A DNA stretch of 64,000 nucleotides from Mycoplasma sp. Pen4 (GCF_014352955.1 NZ_CP060691.1:837485-901484); one strand, 5' to 3'. Counted from the stretch's first letter, positions 1 to 9,223 are shown. Numbers and translations: made by a program. The notes: generated by a model not told the origin, from the letters alone.

Positions 1-750
1 TATCATTTTGATCAATATCGCTTGCACGTAGATCTGATGGAACTTGACCTGCTAATAATTCATTTAATCAATTATTACCACCATTTGTATTATTACCATT
101 AAATGCTTGACTTAATGATTTAAGAATTTTGGCGCTTTCTTCTTTTCTTTTGATATTTTCAAATAAGAATTTAATTCTTCTAAATTGTGTTCCTGGGAAT
201 AATTTGGTTAAAAGACCTATAACAGCTGAAAGAATTGATAATACTATAAAAGCAACTCCCAATTGTGAATATCCTGTTTGAATTGAAAACGAGGATGAAA
301 ATAGAATAATTTGTATAAATGAAATAAACCCAATTGCTGTTAATAATGTGAAATTTTGTTTATTAACATCAATGTATGTTCTGTCTTCATTGGCTTTTTT
401 TCAATCACGAACAACACTATAAACAAGGTAAACAGAAAGAACTAATGTTGTAGTTGTGAGAAGAATAGTACTTATAAAACTCATTATAAAATTGTTATAT
501 AAACTTGTTGCATCTGCATTTTTAATATTTTTTGCTAATTCATCAAATGTTTGAGTTCAAATACCTTTCTCTTTAAAAGGTTCAGAAATACCAATCGATC
601 CAATTATTAATGTAGAAACAGTTAAGATAATTGTTAAAGCAATTGCAGCTAATAAAATAGCTATTCAATAATTAAATGTTTTCTTACCTTTTTCGTAAAG
701 AGAATCAGATGTATGATCTTCTCTTAATAATTTAACTAGTGGAATCATAT
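1..750 (-). CDS. multi-pass membrane protein, 3' end outside the window
   Basis: The reading frame starts at 750 (MIPLVKLLRED...), preceded by an AAGGAGG Shine-Dalgarno, and is still open at base 1 when TGA is read as Trp. Four hydrophobic segments are visible. One lies near residues 28-50, one near 90-112, and a pair lies near 130-155 and 158-180. They are followed by a basic cytosolic tail with an Asn/Gly-rich patch. I do not recognise a family. The gene lies downstream of rluD with 6 nt between them and probably shares its transcript. The C-terminus and full length cannot be judged. Confidence 0.75.
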
Positions 751-756
751 TCCTCC

Positions 757-1677
757 TTATTTTTCTTCCTCAAAGAATTCTTTGAAATCAAAACCTGATA
801 CCTCAAATTCTTTTGGTGGTTTAGCAAAGAATGTCATTGTTTCTTTTGTAATTGGGTGTTCAAAAACTAATTTATATGCATGTAAACGTTGTCCAAAATC
901 ATCAATCGGTTTGTTATAAACTGGATCACCATAAATTGGGTTTTTTATGTGTGATAAATGAACTCTAATTTGGTGTGTTCTTCCTGTTTCTAATTCACAT
1001 TTAATTAATGATTTAGGTAAGTTATCTAAATAAAAACTTTTAAGTAAAGTTATATTTGTGACTGCATGTTTTGAGTTATTATTTGTAACTTCCATTTTAA
1101 GTCTATCTTTTTGACTGCGACCAATAGGAAGAATCAACTTCATTTTGTTACTTTCTAAAATCCCATCAGCAATCGCTATATATGAACGGTGAATGCTGTG
1201 GTCTGCAAATTTTTCAGCAAGTAATTTATGTGCTTCATTGGTTTTAGCAATTATTAATAAACCACTTGTGTCTTTATCGATACGGTGAACAATTCCTGGA
1301 CGCAATAATCCATTTTCATTCGATAAATTATTCTTGAAATGATACAATAATCCATTTACTAAAGTATTATCTACGTGACCGGGCGCAGGGTGAACTGTTA
1401 AGCCACTTGGTTTGTTTAAAACACATAAATAATCATCGTCATAAAGGATTTCTAACTCCATTTCTTGTGGAATAACATGTATCTCTTTATCAATTACTCT
1501 TGTAACTTTGATTATTTGTCCTTCTTTAACTGTGAATTTTGGTTTATTCACTACAACACCATCGACAAAAACTGCTTTTTCTTCGATAAGTTGCTTTATA
1601 TCGTTACGCGAAATTTCTGAATGATTACTAATATATTTATCAATTCTTTCGCTGTATTTTACTTCTAATTCAATCAT
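757..1677 (-). CDS. rluD: RluD/RluA-family 23S rRNA pseudouridine synthase
   Basis: 306 residues. An S4-like RNA-binding domain occupies about residues 8-60 and the catalytic domain follows. The family signature HRIDKDTSG is at 131-139 and Asp134 is the expected catalytic aspartate. A second conserved block, GRTHQIRVHL, lies near the C-terminal third. The family isomerises uridine to pseudouridine in 23S rRNA; the exact site cannot be read from sequence. The start at 1677 has no Shine-Dalgarno, and a TATAAT box ends 7 nt upstream, so the mRNA is probably leaderless. It is divergent from ffh. Confidence 0.9.
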   Translation of the reverse strand: MIELEVKYSERIDKYISNHSEISRNDIKQLIEEKAVFVDGVVVNKPKFTVKEGQIIKVTRVIDKEIHVIPQEMELEILYDDDYLCVLNKPSGLTVHPAPGHVDNTLVNGLLYHFKNNLSNENGLLRPGIVHRIDKDTSGLLIIAKTNEAHKLLAEKFADHSIHRSYIAIADGILESNKMKLILPIGRSQKDRLKMEVTNNNSKHAVTNITLLKSFYLDNLPKSLIKCELETGRTHQIRVHLSHIKNPIYGDPVYNKPIDDFGQRLHAYKLVFEHPITKETMTFFAKPPKEFEVSGFDFKEFFEEEK

Positions 1678-1684
1678 ATATTTA

Positions 1685-1690
1685 ATTATA
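1685..1690 (-). promoter_or_regulatory. -10 box of rluD
   Basis: TATAAT on the minus strand, 7 nt from the rluD ATG. Transcription would begin at or next to the start codon. Confidence 0.6.
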
Positions 1691-1753
1691 TTAGATTTTC
1701 CTGATTTTATGGGGCGTATCTAATTTTATTTATTTTATAAATAACTTATGCTA

Positions 1754-1759
1754 TATAAT
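1754..1759 (+). promoter_or_regulatory. -10 box of ffh
   Basis: TATAAT is followed by exactly 6 nt and then the ATG at 1766. This places the expected +1 on the A of the start codon. It argues that 1766, not the upstream ATG at 1748 (which overlaps the promoter), is the translation start. Confidence 0.6.
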
Positions 1760-1765
1760 TTATAT

Positions 1766-3103
1766 ATGTTAGATTTTTTAGAAAAAAGAATACAAAAAAC
1801 AATGGCAAAAATGTCTAAAAAGACAATGTTAAATGAATCAGATATTCTCGAAGTTACAAGAGAAGTAAAAATTGCTTTATTAGAAGCCGATGTTAATTTA
1901 CATGTAGTAAAACAGTTTATAAATAATGTTAAAGAAAAAGCTTTATCAAGTGAAATTATCGGAAAATTAAATCCATCACAACAAATGATTAAGATTTTTC
2001 ATGAAGAACTTGTTCATATTTTAGGAGATAAAGAGCAAGCAATTAAGATTACAAAAAAACCATTTATCATCATGATGTGTGGTTTACAAGGTTCTGGTAA
2101 GACAACAGCAACAGCAAAACTTGCTTACTACCTTAGAAAAAAACAAAATATTAAAAAACCATTAGTTGTAGCAGCAGATATTTATCGTCCAGCAGCTGTA
2201 GATCAGTTAGTTACGCTTGCTAAATCAATTCAAGTTGATTACTATGAGCAAGGTGTAAACGTACCAGCAGAAACAATTGTTGCTAATGCTTTAAAACATG
2301 CATATGAAAATGATAATGATTTAGTAATCATTGATACTGCAGGACGTTTAGCTATTGATGAAACCTTAATGGAAGAACTTGTTAACATTAAGAAACTAGC
2401 ACACCCAGCAGAAATTTTATTTGTGGCTGATGCTTTAAGTGGTCAAGATGTAATCAATGTTGCTAAAACATTCAACGAAAAACTTAGTCTCACCGGTACA
2501 ATCATCACAAAATTAGATTCAGATGCTCGTGGTGGGGCTGCATTAAGTATTCGTCAAGTACTTAATATACCAATTAGATTCATTGGTACTGGTGAAAAAA
2601 CATCAAACCTTGAATTATTCTACCCAGATAGAATGGCAGACAGAATTCTTGGTATGGGTGATGTTATGACACTTATTGAAAAGGCACAAGAAACAATTGA
2701 TGAAGGTAAAGCTAAAAACATGATTGAAAGAATGTTTTCAGGTAACTTCTCACTTGACGACTTAATGGAACAAATTAAACAAATGAAATCATTAGGAAAA
2801 TTCTCTAAATTATTAAAAATGCTTCCTGGGGGTCTTGCTAATAAAATTAATGAAGAAGATATTGATAAAGCAGAAGAAAAAATGAAACTTTATCAAATAC
2901 TTATGTCATCAATGACAAAAGAAGAACGTAAAAACCCTAAATTATTAAGAAACGCTTCACGTAAGGAAAGAATCCTTAAGGGAAGCGGTAGAACTGCACA
3001 AGAATATAATAAATTACTCAATGATTTTGACTCTATGTCAAAACGTATGACAGAAATGGCTAAAAAATTCAAAAATGGTGCAGGTTTTGGTGGAATGTTT
3101 TAA
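1766..3103 (+). CDS. ffh: signal recognition particle GTPase Ffh (SRP54)
   Basis: 445 residues from the chosen start MLDFLEKRIQ. The N domain covers about 1-90. The GTPase G domain has its P-loop GLQGSGKTT at 106-114, then DTAGR and the TKLD guanine-specificity motif. The C-terminal M domain is methionine-rich and ends in a GGMF tail. Ffh with 4.5S RNA targets nascent membrane and secreted proteins to FtsY and SecYEG. An in-frame ATG at 1748 would add six residues but lies inside the promoter, so 1766 is preferred. A Rho-independent terminator overlaps the stop codon. Confidence 0.95.
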   Translation: MLDFLEKRIQKTMAKMSKKTMLNESDILEVTREVKIALLEADVNLHVVKQFINNVKEKALSSEIIGKLNPSQQMIKIFHEELVHILGDKEQAIKITKKPFIIMMCGLQGSGKTTATAKLAYYLRKKQNIKKPLVVAADIYRPAAVDQLVTLAKSIQVDYYEQGVNVPAETIVANALKHAYENDNDLVIIDTAGRLAIDETLMEELVNIKKLAHPAEILFVADALSGQDVINVAKTFNEKLSLTGTIITKLDSDARGGAALSIRQVLNIPIRFIGTGEKTSNLELFYPDRMADRILGMGDVMTLIEKAQETIDEGKAKNMIERMFSGNFSLDDLMEQIKQMKSLGKFSKLLKMLPGGLANKINEEDIDKAEEKMKLYQILMSSMTKEERKNPKLLRNASRKERILKGSGRTAQEYNKLLNDFDSMSKRMTEMAKKFKNGAGFGGMF

Positions 3104-3124
3104 ACTCCGTATTGGAGTTTTTTT
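3102..3124 (+). terminator. ffh terminator
   Basis: The 7-bp stem AAACTCC/GGAGTTT with a short loop runs directly into a T-run. Confidence 0.85.
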
Positions 3125-3146
3125 ATAACTTTTAAATTGTTTGTGG

Positions 3147-3152
3147 TATGAT
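3147..3152 (+). promoter_or_regulatory. -10 box of tRNA-Thr
   Basis: TATGAT about 18 nt before the tRNA 5' end. No clear -35 element is visible. Confidence 0.4.
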
Positions 3153-3169
3153 GTTTTTATATGGTATTT

Positions 3170-3245
<76 letters not shown>

Positions 3246-3279
3246 TATTTTTTTATATTTTTCATAAATATGCAAATAC

Positions 3280-3492
3280 TTACCTCTCATCTAATATTTG
3301 ATATAACAAAATTAAGGAAATTGTTTTAATAAGAGGAAAAATTAAACATAATAATAAAATTAATCGCAGAATTGGTTTAATGTTAAATTTGATAAAAAAT
3401 ACATCAGAAATTTTTAAATATGGAACATTTGTATTAGCAATCATATTTTTACTTATGATCAGAGTTGCAACATCTAAAATTACTTTGTTCAA
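3280..3492 (-). CDS. doubtful small hydrophobic ORF
   Basis: A 70-codon frame starting with TTG (or 54 codons from an internal ATG) and ending IKTISLILLYQILDER. The C-terminal half contains one plausible membrane segment. There is no Shine-Dalgarno and no recognised family. It could be a membrane-gene remnant or chance in AT-rich DNA. Confidence 0.2.
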   Translation of the reverse strand: MNKVILDVATLIISKNMIANTNVPYLKISDVFFIKFNIKPILRLILLLCLIFPLIKTISLILLYQILDER

Positions 3493-3495
3493 GTG

Positions 3496-3518
3496 CGAGT
3501 TGTTAACTCGTGTTTTTT
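3496..3518 (+). terminator. orphan terminator-like hairpin
   Basis: The perfect stem CGAGTT/AACTCG with a 3-nt loop is followed by TGTTTTTT on the plus strand. It lies about 250 nt beyond tRNA-Thr with no plus-strand gene between them. Confidence 0.4.
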
Positions 3519-3582
3519 GATTTTGTAATGAAACATAATATGCATATTCCTACACACCTTAATTTCACCGTTCCATAAATTT

Positions 3583-3614
3583 AAAAAACGCAAACCACAT
3601 AATTGTGATTTGCG
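3583..3614 (-). terminator. terminator of the decayed duplicate
   Basis: The stem GCAAATCACA/TGTGGTTTGC around ATTA is followed by GTTTTTT on the minus strand. A near-identical hairpin ends the second copy at 4622-4651. Confidence 0.75.
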
Positions 3615-3625
3615 ATAATAGATGT

Positions 3626-4404
3626 TTAATTATCATTTGAATCTATATCTAAGTCATATTCGTTAAGTAACTGTTGTTTTATATTCTTTGATAAATTTGC
3701 ATCCGGTAATTTAATTATTGTTACTAAAATGACATAAAATATTGCCTCTAGATCTCGTTGATCTTGAATATCCTTTTTAAAATGACTAAAATCCCAAATG
3801 TCTTTTACTAGTACACGTTTATTAAGTTCAATTGGTTTTTCGCTAAATTTTTGAAATGATTCACTTAACTTAGATGTAAATTTAGCATCTAATTCAGTGT
3901 TGTTTTTCATTTCTATTAAAGATAATCTTGATTTTCCTTTTTCAATCAATTGCTTGAATTTTTTCTTATAACTAAATCAAAAATTTCATAATCCAAATAA
4001 TGAAAATAATATTACCATAGGCATAATAATATAAATAAATCATAATCCTCTGTATTTATTGAGTATTTAGGAGCTATTATTAAAGCAAAAATCAAAAAAC
4101 TAGAAAAACCGAATAAACTTAATGAAAGCATAATTGACTGCGATATTAAACCTTGTTTATATATCTTTTTAAATCAATTATTTTCATAATCATCAATAAT
4201 TAAATTAAAACCTTTTACAAAGGTATTATTTTTATTTAATTTATTTAATGTTTGTACTTTAACATTATCAATATATAACAATATTTTGTATATATGGTCG
4301 ATTTTATTAACCATTTTAGTTTGAAAAATTATCATTATGAAACCTGGTAGCAATGGCAAGAATACCATTATAAAAATCGAAAGTATTACGTATATTGAAT
4401 CCAT
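3626..4404 (-). pseudogene. frameshifted copy of the duplicated membrane protein
   Basis: The N-terminal frame (MDSIYVILSIFIMV..., TGA as Trp) aligns with the intact paralog at 4664-5455 up to IAPKYSINTE. It then meets TAA at 4012-4014. The C-terminal half (KGKSRLSLIEMKNN... to IDSNDN) continues in a frame shifted by one base; the switch must lie between about 4070 and 4012. The original protein would have had N-terminal membrane segments and a cytosolic domain. A sequencing error is possible. However, its leader peptide is also damaged, which favours real decay. Confidence 0.75.
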
Positions 4405-4514
4405 ATTTACCCTAAATTATCCTTTTTATTTTTATTTGTTAATGGTGAATTTCAATGTCAAAAAATTCTTTAATTTGTATTTTGATCCTTTTAAATTAAA
4501 TATTTAACAAGATG

Positions 4515-4520
4515 ATTATA
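4515..4520 (-). promoter_or_regulatory. -10 box of the decayed copy
   Basis: TATAAT inside a block (about 4490-4530) conserved with the promoter of the intact copy. Confidence 0.5.
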
Positions 4521-4621
4521 ACATTTTGTAAACGTTTCACACCGCAACATAGTTTATAAACAAAAAATTTAACAAACAAGTCATAAAAACACATCCAATC
4601 AGTTTTCTTGTAAATGGTATC

Positions 4622-4651
4622 AAAAATGCAAACCGCATAATTGTGGTTTGC
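4622..4651 (-). terminator. terminator of the intact duplicate
   Basis: The 10-bp stem GCAAACCACA/TGCGGTTTGC is followed by a T-run on the minus strand. Confidence 0.75.
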
Positions 4652-4663
4652 AATAATATATAG

Positions 4664-5455
4664 TTATTTGTTTCTATCGTTTGTATCTATACCCAAGTCA
4701 TATTCATTAAGTAGCTGTTGTTTTATGTTCTCTGATAAATTCGATTCTGGTAATTTAATTATTGTTACTAAAATGACATAAAATATTGCCTCTAGATCTC
4801 GTTTATCTTCAATATTCTTTTTAAAGTGACTAAAATCCCAAATATCTTTTACCAGTACACGTTTGTTGAGTTTAACTGGTGTTTCATTAAATTTTTGAAA
4901 TGATTCACTTAATTTAAATGCAAATTCAGCATCTAATTCAGCATTGTTTTTAATTTCTACTAAAGATAATCTTGATTTTCCCTTTTCTATCATCTGCATG
5001 AATTTTTTCTTATATGTAGATTTAATATATCATAAACCAAATAATAAATTAAGTATTATGAATGGGACAAAAATAAAAATGAAGAAATCAGGTCCTAATG
5101 TATCAATTGAATATTTAGGTGCAATAACTCGAGAAAAAACTATATAAAGTATTAAAACAAAAACACTTATTAAAATTGCAACTCATAATGTTTTTAGAGC
5201 TTGTCTATATATTTTTTTAAATCAAACATTTTTAAAATCATCGATTATCAAATTAAAACCGTTTACTAGGGTATTATTTTTATTCATATTTTTTATGTTC
5301 TGTATTTTTTCATTTTCGATATAAAGTAAGGCTTTATATATGTGATTTATTTTACTTGTCATTTTTATTTGAAAAATTGATATTATAATACCGGGCACTA
5401 ATAATAAAAATATAAATAAAACAATCAAAAATATTAATAATGTAGTTCTATCCAT
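4664..5455 (-). CDS. membrane protein of unknown function, intact duplicate
   Basis: 263 residues with TGA as Trp. A hydrophobic segment lies near residues 5-27. A charged stretch (KINHIYKALLYIENEKIQ) follows, then two further hydrophobic segments near 88-110 and 120-140. The C-terminal cytosolic domain of about 120 residues is rich in charged residues (KGKSRLSLVEIKNN, DIWDFSHFKKNIED). I recognise no family. Its ATG is 2 nt after the stop of a 22-codon leader ORF, so reinitiation or translational coupling is likely. It ends in its own terminator. A decayed tandem copy lies just downstream. Confidence 0.75.
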
Positions 5456-5457
5456 TT

Positions 5458-5526
5458 TTATCCTAAATTATCCTTTTTAATTTTATTTGTTAATGGTGAA
5501 TCTCATATTCCAGATAATTCTTTCAT
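5458..5526 (-). CDS. 22-residue leader peptide upstream of the membrane protein
   Basis: A short ORF with a clear AAAGGAG Shine-Dalgarno, beginning MKELSGIW and ending KKDNLG. Its stop lies 2 nt before the ATG of the downstream gene. The C-terminal codons (SPLTNK, KKDNLG) are preserved in the decayed copy at about 4407-4460, where the ATG has become ATT and one base is lost. The arrangement suggests a coupled leader or a tiny membrane-associated partner. Function unknown. Confidence 0.5.
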
Positions 5527-5566
5527 TTTTATTTTGCTCCTTTTAAATTGAATATTTAATGAGATG

Positions 5567-5572
5567 ATTATA
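5567..5572 (-). promoter_or_regulatory. -10 box of the leader/membrane-protein unit
   Basis: TATAAT about 40 nt before the leader ATG, in a block conserved between the two copies. Confidence 0.55.
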
Positions 5573-5620
5573 ACATTTTGTAGTCACTTCCATAAGAGCG
5601 ACAATGTTTTAGATTAAATT

Positions 5621-5643
5621 AAAAAAACCAGAAAATCTGGCTT
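5621..5643 (-). terminator. trxA terminator
   Basis: CCAGA/TCTGG stem followed by TTTTTTT on the minus strand, just after the trxA stop. Confidence 0.8.
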
Positions 5644-5658
5644 CTTTAAAATCTATTA

Positions 5659-5967
5659 TTATAATGCTTCTACTTCATCTTTTAATAATGCATATGGTTT
5701 GAAACCAACTGTTTCACCAACAAGTTCACCTTTTTTGTAAACTTTTGTAAATGGAATTGATGAAACACCTGCTTCTTGAGCATATTCTTTATTTGTGTCA
5801 ATGTTAACTCTATAAATATTTACATTGTTTTTTGTTGCTAATTCTTCTAAAGATGATTTGTACATTCTACATGGACCACATCATTCTGCGTAGAAAACAA
5901 CTAAATTTAAATCTTCTTTTTTCTCTAATGCTGCTAGAACATCATTTTTTGTAGCTTCGTGTAACAT
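5659..5967 (-). CDS. trxA: thioredoxin
   Basis: 102 residues starting MLHEATKND, with CGGAGG upstream. The active site WCGPC is in EWCGPCRM near residues 28-35, and its Trp is encoded by TGA. The cis-Pro loop SSIPF and a C-terminal helix follow. Thioredoxin reduces cytosolic disulfides with electrons from thioredoxin reductase, which is not in this window. It is monocistronic, with its own terminator. Confidence 0.93.
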
Positions 5968-6116
5968 TTTTGCCTCCGATATTTGTTTTTTGTATATCAA
6001 TTATATATTAAAATATGAAAAAACTTATTTAATGCTGTTTTTTTTATTATTTTTTCACTTTTTGTTATTTTCTTAGTTTTTTTAGAATTTTTAAGATTTT
6101 AAAAAATTGTAAAAAA

Positions 6117-6220
6117 ACAGCGATGCCCTATTTTCACCATGCGGCTATCGTCGGCACTGAAGGGCTTAACTACTGAGTTCGGAATGGATTCAGGTGATCC
6201 CCTTCGCTATTATCGCTACA
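6117..6220 (-). rRNA. rrf: 5S ribosomal RNA, copy 1
   Basis: About 104 nt. The terminal helix AGCGAT/ATCGCT is visible, together with internal 5S features such as CCGAACTC and GAAGTTAAG-like AGTAGTTAAG. There is no 16S or 23S nearby. The sequence is identical over the whole gene to the copy at 45324-45427. A run of T on the minus strand ends the gene. Confidence 0.9.
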
Positions 6221-6223
6221 AAT

Positions 6224-6229
6224 ATTGTA
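6224..6229 (-). promoter_or_regulatory. -10 box of 5S copy 1
   Basis: TACAAT immediately upstream of the 5S 5' end. A TTCAAC -35-like hexamer lies 15 nt further upstream. Confidence 0.5.
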
Positions 6230-6283
6230 GCACAATTTAAAAGAGTTGAAGCAAAAAAATTATTTTTTTATTTTTTATAAATT

Positions 6284-6324
6284 AAAAAAGCACGGTCCCA
6301 GGTTCGAAATCTGGTTCCGCGCTT
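6284..6324 (-). terminator. terminator resembling a tRNA T-arm/acceptor
   Basis: On the minus strand, GCGCGG pairs with CCGTGC, an inner CCAGA/CCTGG stem follows, and the hairpin ends in TTTTTT. It is placed to terminate the lipoprotein gene at 6430-7866. On the plus strand the same bases read as a good tRNA T-arm (CCAGG, loop TTCGAAA, TCTGG) plus a 7-nt acceptor strand. Confidence 0.65.
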
Positions 6325-6429
6325 TTAAGCTTCCTTTAAAATATATTTACACACTAAACAAAAGGATCTCACACTTACTATAATGAATATAACAAGAGAT
6401 CAAACTAAATCCCTGTTTACATCAAGATT

Positions 6430-7866
6430 TTAGTTCGATTTTTTAACTTTAAACTTTGAAAGAATATGGAATATCAATTTAATTAATTCAGAATTATAAC
6501 TTTCTAGCTCTTTCGGTGTTAATGAAGATTGATTATTGAAAAAGGCACTTGTTGTCTTTTTTAAACTATTTAAAAAAGCAAATAAGACTTCTTTTTGTTG
6601 AGTAGTTAAAGAACTTTTAACTAAATGTAGATTAATTTCAAATTCAATTTGTGTATTAATCTCAACATCAACCATTCTATCTGGTCCTTCAAGTTCTAGT
6701 GTTTGTACTAAGTTTAATAACTCATTTTTAATTGAGCTTAAAAATTGAATTGGATTGTAATTATTTAAATTTAAATTTGGGACATTGAACGCTATTTTCT
6801 TATCTGTTTTTATAATATCAGGAAAACCACCATACGGATAATTTGAAACAATATAATTACTACTATTTTGTTTTACATCACTATAAAAACGTTCAATAAG
6901 TTCATTAAAAATATCATTTTCAATAACAACTTTATTTGCGGTGTCATAAACACCAAACATTTGATTTAAAGCTTGTACAAATAAAGAATCTGTTGCATAA
7001 TAACCTTTATTTAATAAACTAAAAATAATATTTAAAGATTTAGATAAAGAATTATTATCGTAATTTTGTATTTGGTTGTCAATGTAACTAATTACATTTT
7101 TAATAATTTCTTTTTGCTTTGTTGCGATTTCGGCAATATTAAATGGTGCATTTTCATTATTAGGATTAAATGACAACATTGGTAGTTCATATACAAGATT
7201 AAAAATATATTTCTTGGCTATTGTTTTATTTGAAGCATTGTCACTTTTAAAATACTCAATTAGTTCATTTAATTCTTGATTTATTTCTCTACCTATTGCT
7301 AATAAATTATTATTGTTAAATTTATGAATTTCAGGTGAAGTTGATTTTTTATAATATAAATTTATAACACTTGTTTCAGGAGTTGTATATTCTGTTTTTA
7401 ATGGTAATTTTGGTAAATCAGGATTAAAATACTCTGGAACATTTTCTAAACCACTTTTATCTTTCATTTCAGGTTCTGGTGTTGGTTGAATTGTAGAAGG
7501 ATTTTTGATGCTTGGATCACTTAGAATTGGATCTTTTGGTTTTTCTGAGTTATCTGAATCATCATTTTTTGTATGGTTATCAATTGGGTTACTTGTATCT
7601 TTTTCATTATTTAAATCATCATTATTTGGATTTGTTTCTTTATCACTTTGGTTATCTGCGTTAGTATCTTGATGATCATTTTTATTTTCAACATTTGTTT
7701 GATCTTGGTTATCTTTTGGATTATTAGGCGGATTAATGCTTATTAATGGTTTTTCTGAATTATTTAGATTTTCGCTCGGTGAAATACCACAAGATATTGT
7801 CATTGCGGGGATGAGTATCATTTGTGACATTGCCACTAGTAGTGATTTCCTAATAATTCGTTTCAT
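6430..7866 (-). CDS. surface lipoprotein
   Basis: 478 residues. The basic N-terminus (MKRIIRKS), hydrophobic stretch and lipobox ending MTISC make a lipoprotein signal peptide with Cys26 as the lipidated residue. Residues about 30-150 form a hydrophilic Asn/Asp/Lys/Pro/Ser-rich linker. The rest looks folded and helical (CELLELIEYF-like segments) but matches no family I know. The start has no Shine-Dalgarno; a TATAAT box ends 7 nt upstream. It is likely anchored on the outer face of the membrane. Confidence 0.8.
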   Translation of the reverse strand: MKRIIRKSLLVAMSQMILIPAMTISCGISPSENLNNSEKPLISINPPNNPKDNQDQTNVENKNDHQDTNADNQSDKETNPNNDDLNNEKDTSNPIDNHTKNDDSDNSEKPKDPILSDPSIKNPSTIQPTPEPEMKDKSGLENVPEYFNPDLPKLPLKTEYTTPETSVINLYYKKSTSPEIHKFNNNNLLAIGREINQELNELIEYFKSDNASNKTIAKKYIFNLVYELPMLSFNPNNENAPFNIAEIATKQKEIIKNVISYIDNQIQNYDNNSLSKSLNIIFSLLNKGYYATDSLFVQALNQMFGVYDTANKVVIENDIFNELIERFYSDVKQNSSNYIVSNYPYGGFPDIIKTDKKIAFNVPNLNLNNYNPIQFLSSIKNELLNLVQTLELEGPDRMVDVEINTQIEFEINLHLVKSSLTTQQKEVLFAFLNSLKKTTSAFFNNQSSLTPKELESYNSELIKLIFHILSKFKVKKSN

Positions 7867-7873
7867 ACTTAAA

Positions 7874-7879
7874 ATTATA
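7874..7879 (-). promoter_or_regulatory. -10 box of the lipoprotein gene
   Basis: TATAAT on the minus strand, 7 nt before the ATG. Confidence 0.55.
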
Positions 7880-7902
7880 CTAAACCCATATAAACAAGAG
7901 CA

Positions 7903-7933
7903 AAGAAAAAAGGGAATTTTCCCTTTCTTTTTC
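7903..7933 (-). terminator. terminator of the trigger-factor-like gene
   Basis: The stem AAAGGGAA/TTCCCTTT is followed by TTTTC on the minus strand, 3 nt after the stop codon. Confidence 0.75.
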
Positions 7934-7935
7934 TA

Positions 7936-9090
7936 TTAAAAGTCAAGATATTTTTCAATTTTTGCATATGCTTCTGGATAGTATTTTTTAGCAAAATATT
8001 GCCCAACTTTTTTAAATAAAACGATGTTTGTAACTTGATATGTTGAAATATTTACTCACTCATTTTTAGGAGTAACTGCTTTTAATAATCTCATCTCATT
8101 ATTAAAGTTTTCTTCAGTAATCGCAATTCCTAATTTCTTTTGGAATACATTTGTTCAGAAATAATTTGCAATAAAACTTTCTGCGTATGCATACATTTGC
8201 ATAATATTATCTTGATTTACTGGTACCTCAAATAAGTTTGCTTCATAATCTAATAGATCTGATGGGATTTTTAATTTTGATCCATTTGTTTTAAGAATTT
8301 CACCAACTACTTCTTGACCATAATCAAAAATTGCTCTTGTAGAGTTTGCGTAATATGCATCGTGTTCAATGAATTTAATTACATCATCAAATGTTTTGAA
8401 GTTATCAATTTTTAATAAATGGAAGTTGTCTTCAGTAATAGGCATGTATTCTTCCTTAAAGATTGATACAGGTTTAATAATATAGGTGTGTTCTTCAATT
8501 ACATATTCATATTCTTTGTTAATTTCTTTACCAACAACAAATCTTTCATATTCATTTTCTGAATCATTATTCGCATGAGCCACATATGTTGTTTTTTGAT
8601 TTGCTTGGTTTGCTTGGTTAAGTGGATAAATTTCGAAATGAATAAAATCACCAGCTTCAATTGTTGTTTTATCTACATCAATTAAAAATCTGTGTTTTGT
8701 TAAATAACCTTTAACAAAGTCTTGAACTATTGAATCAATATTCTCATTAATTTTAAATTCTGCAGTTGGTTTTTGGTCTATGTCATAAATTGATAAATCA
8801 TCTACATAATAACTTCTTAAATCAACTGTAATTTCGCTTAATGAAATAACCGGATTTTCTTCAACTCCCATGAAATAAACTCTATCTTCATGTTCTTTGA
8901 TGTTTTCTACTAATAATTGAGCTCTTTTTTCTCTAATGAATAATTTTTTAGCAGCTTCAAGAATTGATTTTTGATCAATCTTAATATCTTTTGATACTTC
9001 TTTTTGTGCTTCTAATTGTTTTAAAGCTTGATTTTGTAAGTTAATTCAGTCTAATCCGTCTAAATGAATTGTTTTAACGTCAAATTTCAT
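7936..9090 (-). CDS. trigger-factor-like chaperone (divergent)
   Basis: 384 residues from the ATG at 9090, which sits 5 nt after AGGAG; a tandem ATG at 9093 is too close to it. The protein is acidic and helical. The middle contains a domain with the feel of the trigger-factor PPIase/arm region (DKTTIEAGDFIHFEIYPL), and the helical C-terminus ends in YLDF. The canonical ribosome-binding signature GFRxGxxP is not seen and the protein is shorter than usual trigger factors. The assignment rests on overall organisation and weak similarity; another mycoplasma-specific protein is possible. It is divergent from ligA. Confidence 0.5.
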
Positions 9091-9223
9091 CATATCTCCT
9101 AGGTGTTATATATCTATGTTTAGATTATAAAGTTTTATTTGTAACATTCTAAAAATTACTAATAATTTCCATTTTTGAGTTTCATAAATTTAATATTTAG
9201 TTAGTTTAAAAAATGCAATAATT

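Larger units (their letters stand above)
3246..3625. other. stretch between tRNA-Thr and the duplicated locus
   Basis: It holds one doubtful small minus-strand ORF (3280-3492), a plus-strand hairpin (3496-3518) and the terminator of the decayed gene at its right end. No other coding signal is seen on either strand. Confidence 0.5.
3583..5580. repeat. tandem duplication of a ~1 kb gene unit
   Basis: Two direct copies, about 3583-4530 and 4622-5580, match throughout. Each has a -10 box, a leader, a membrane-protein gene and a terminator hairpin. The right (upstream) copy is intact. The left copy has lost the leader start codon and carries frameshifts in both the leader and the main gene. Similarity is highest in the C-terminal cytosolic part (about 100 residues). 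Confidence 0.85.

Noticed and set aside
7480..7780. Asn/Asp/Pro-rich stretch of the lipoprotein as a possible tandem repeat or phase-variable block
   Set aside because: It is low-complexity linker without an exact repeat unit.
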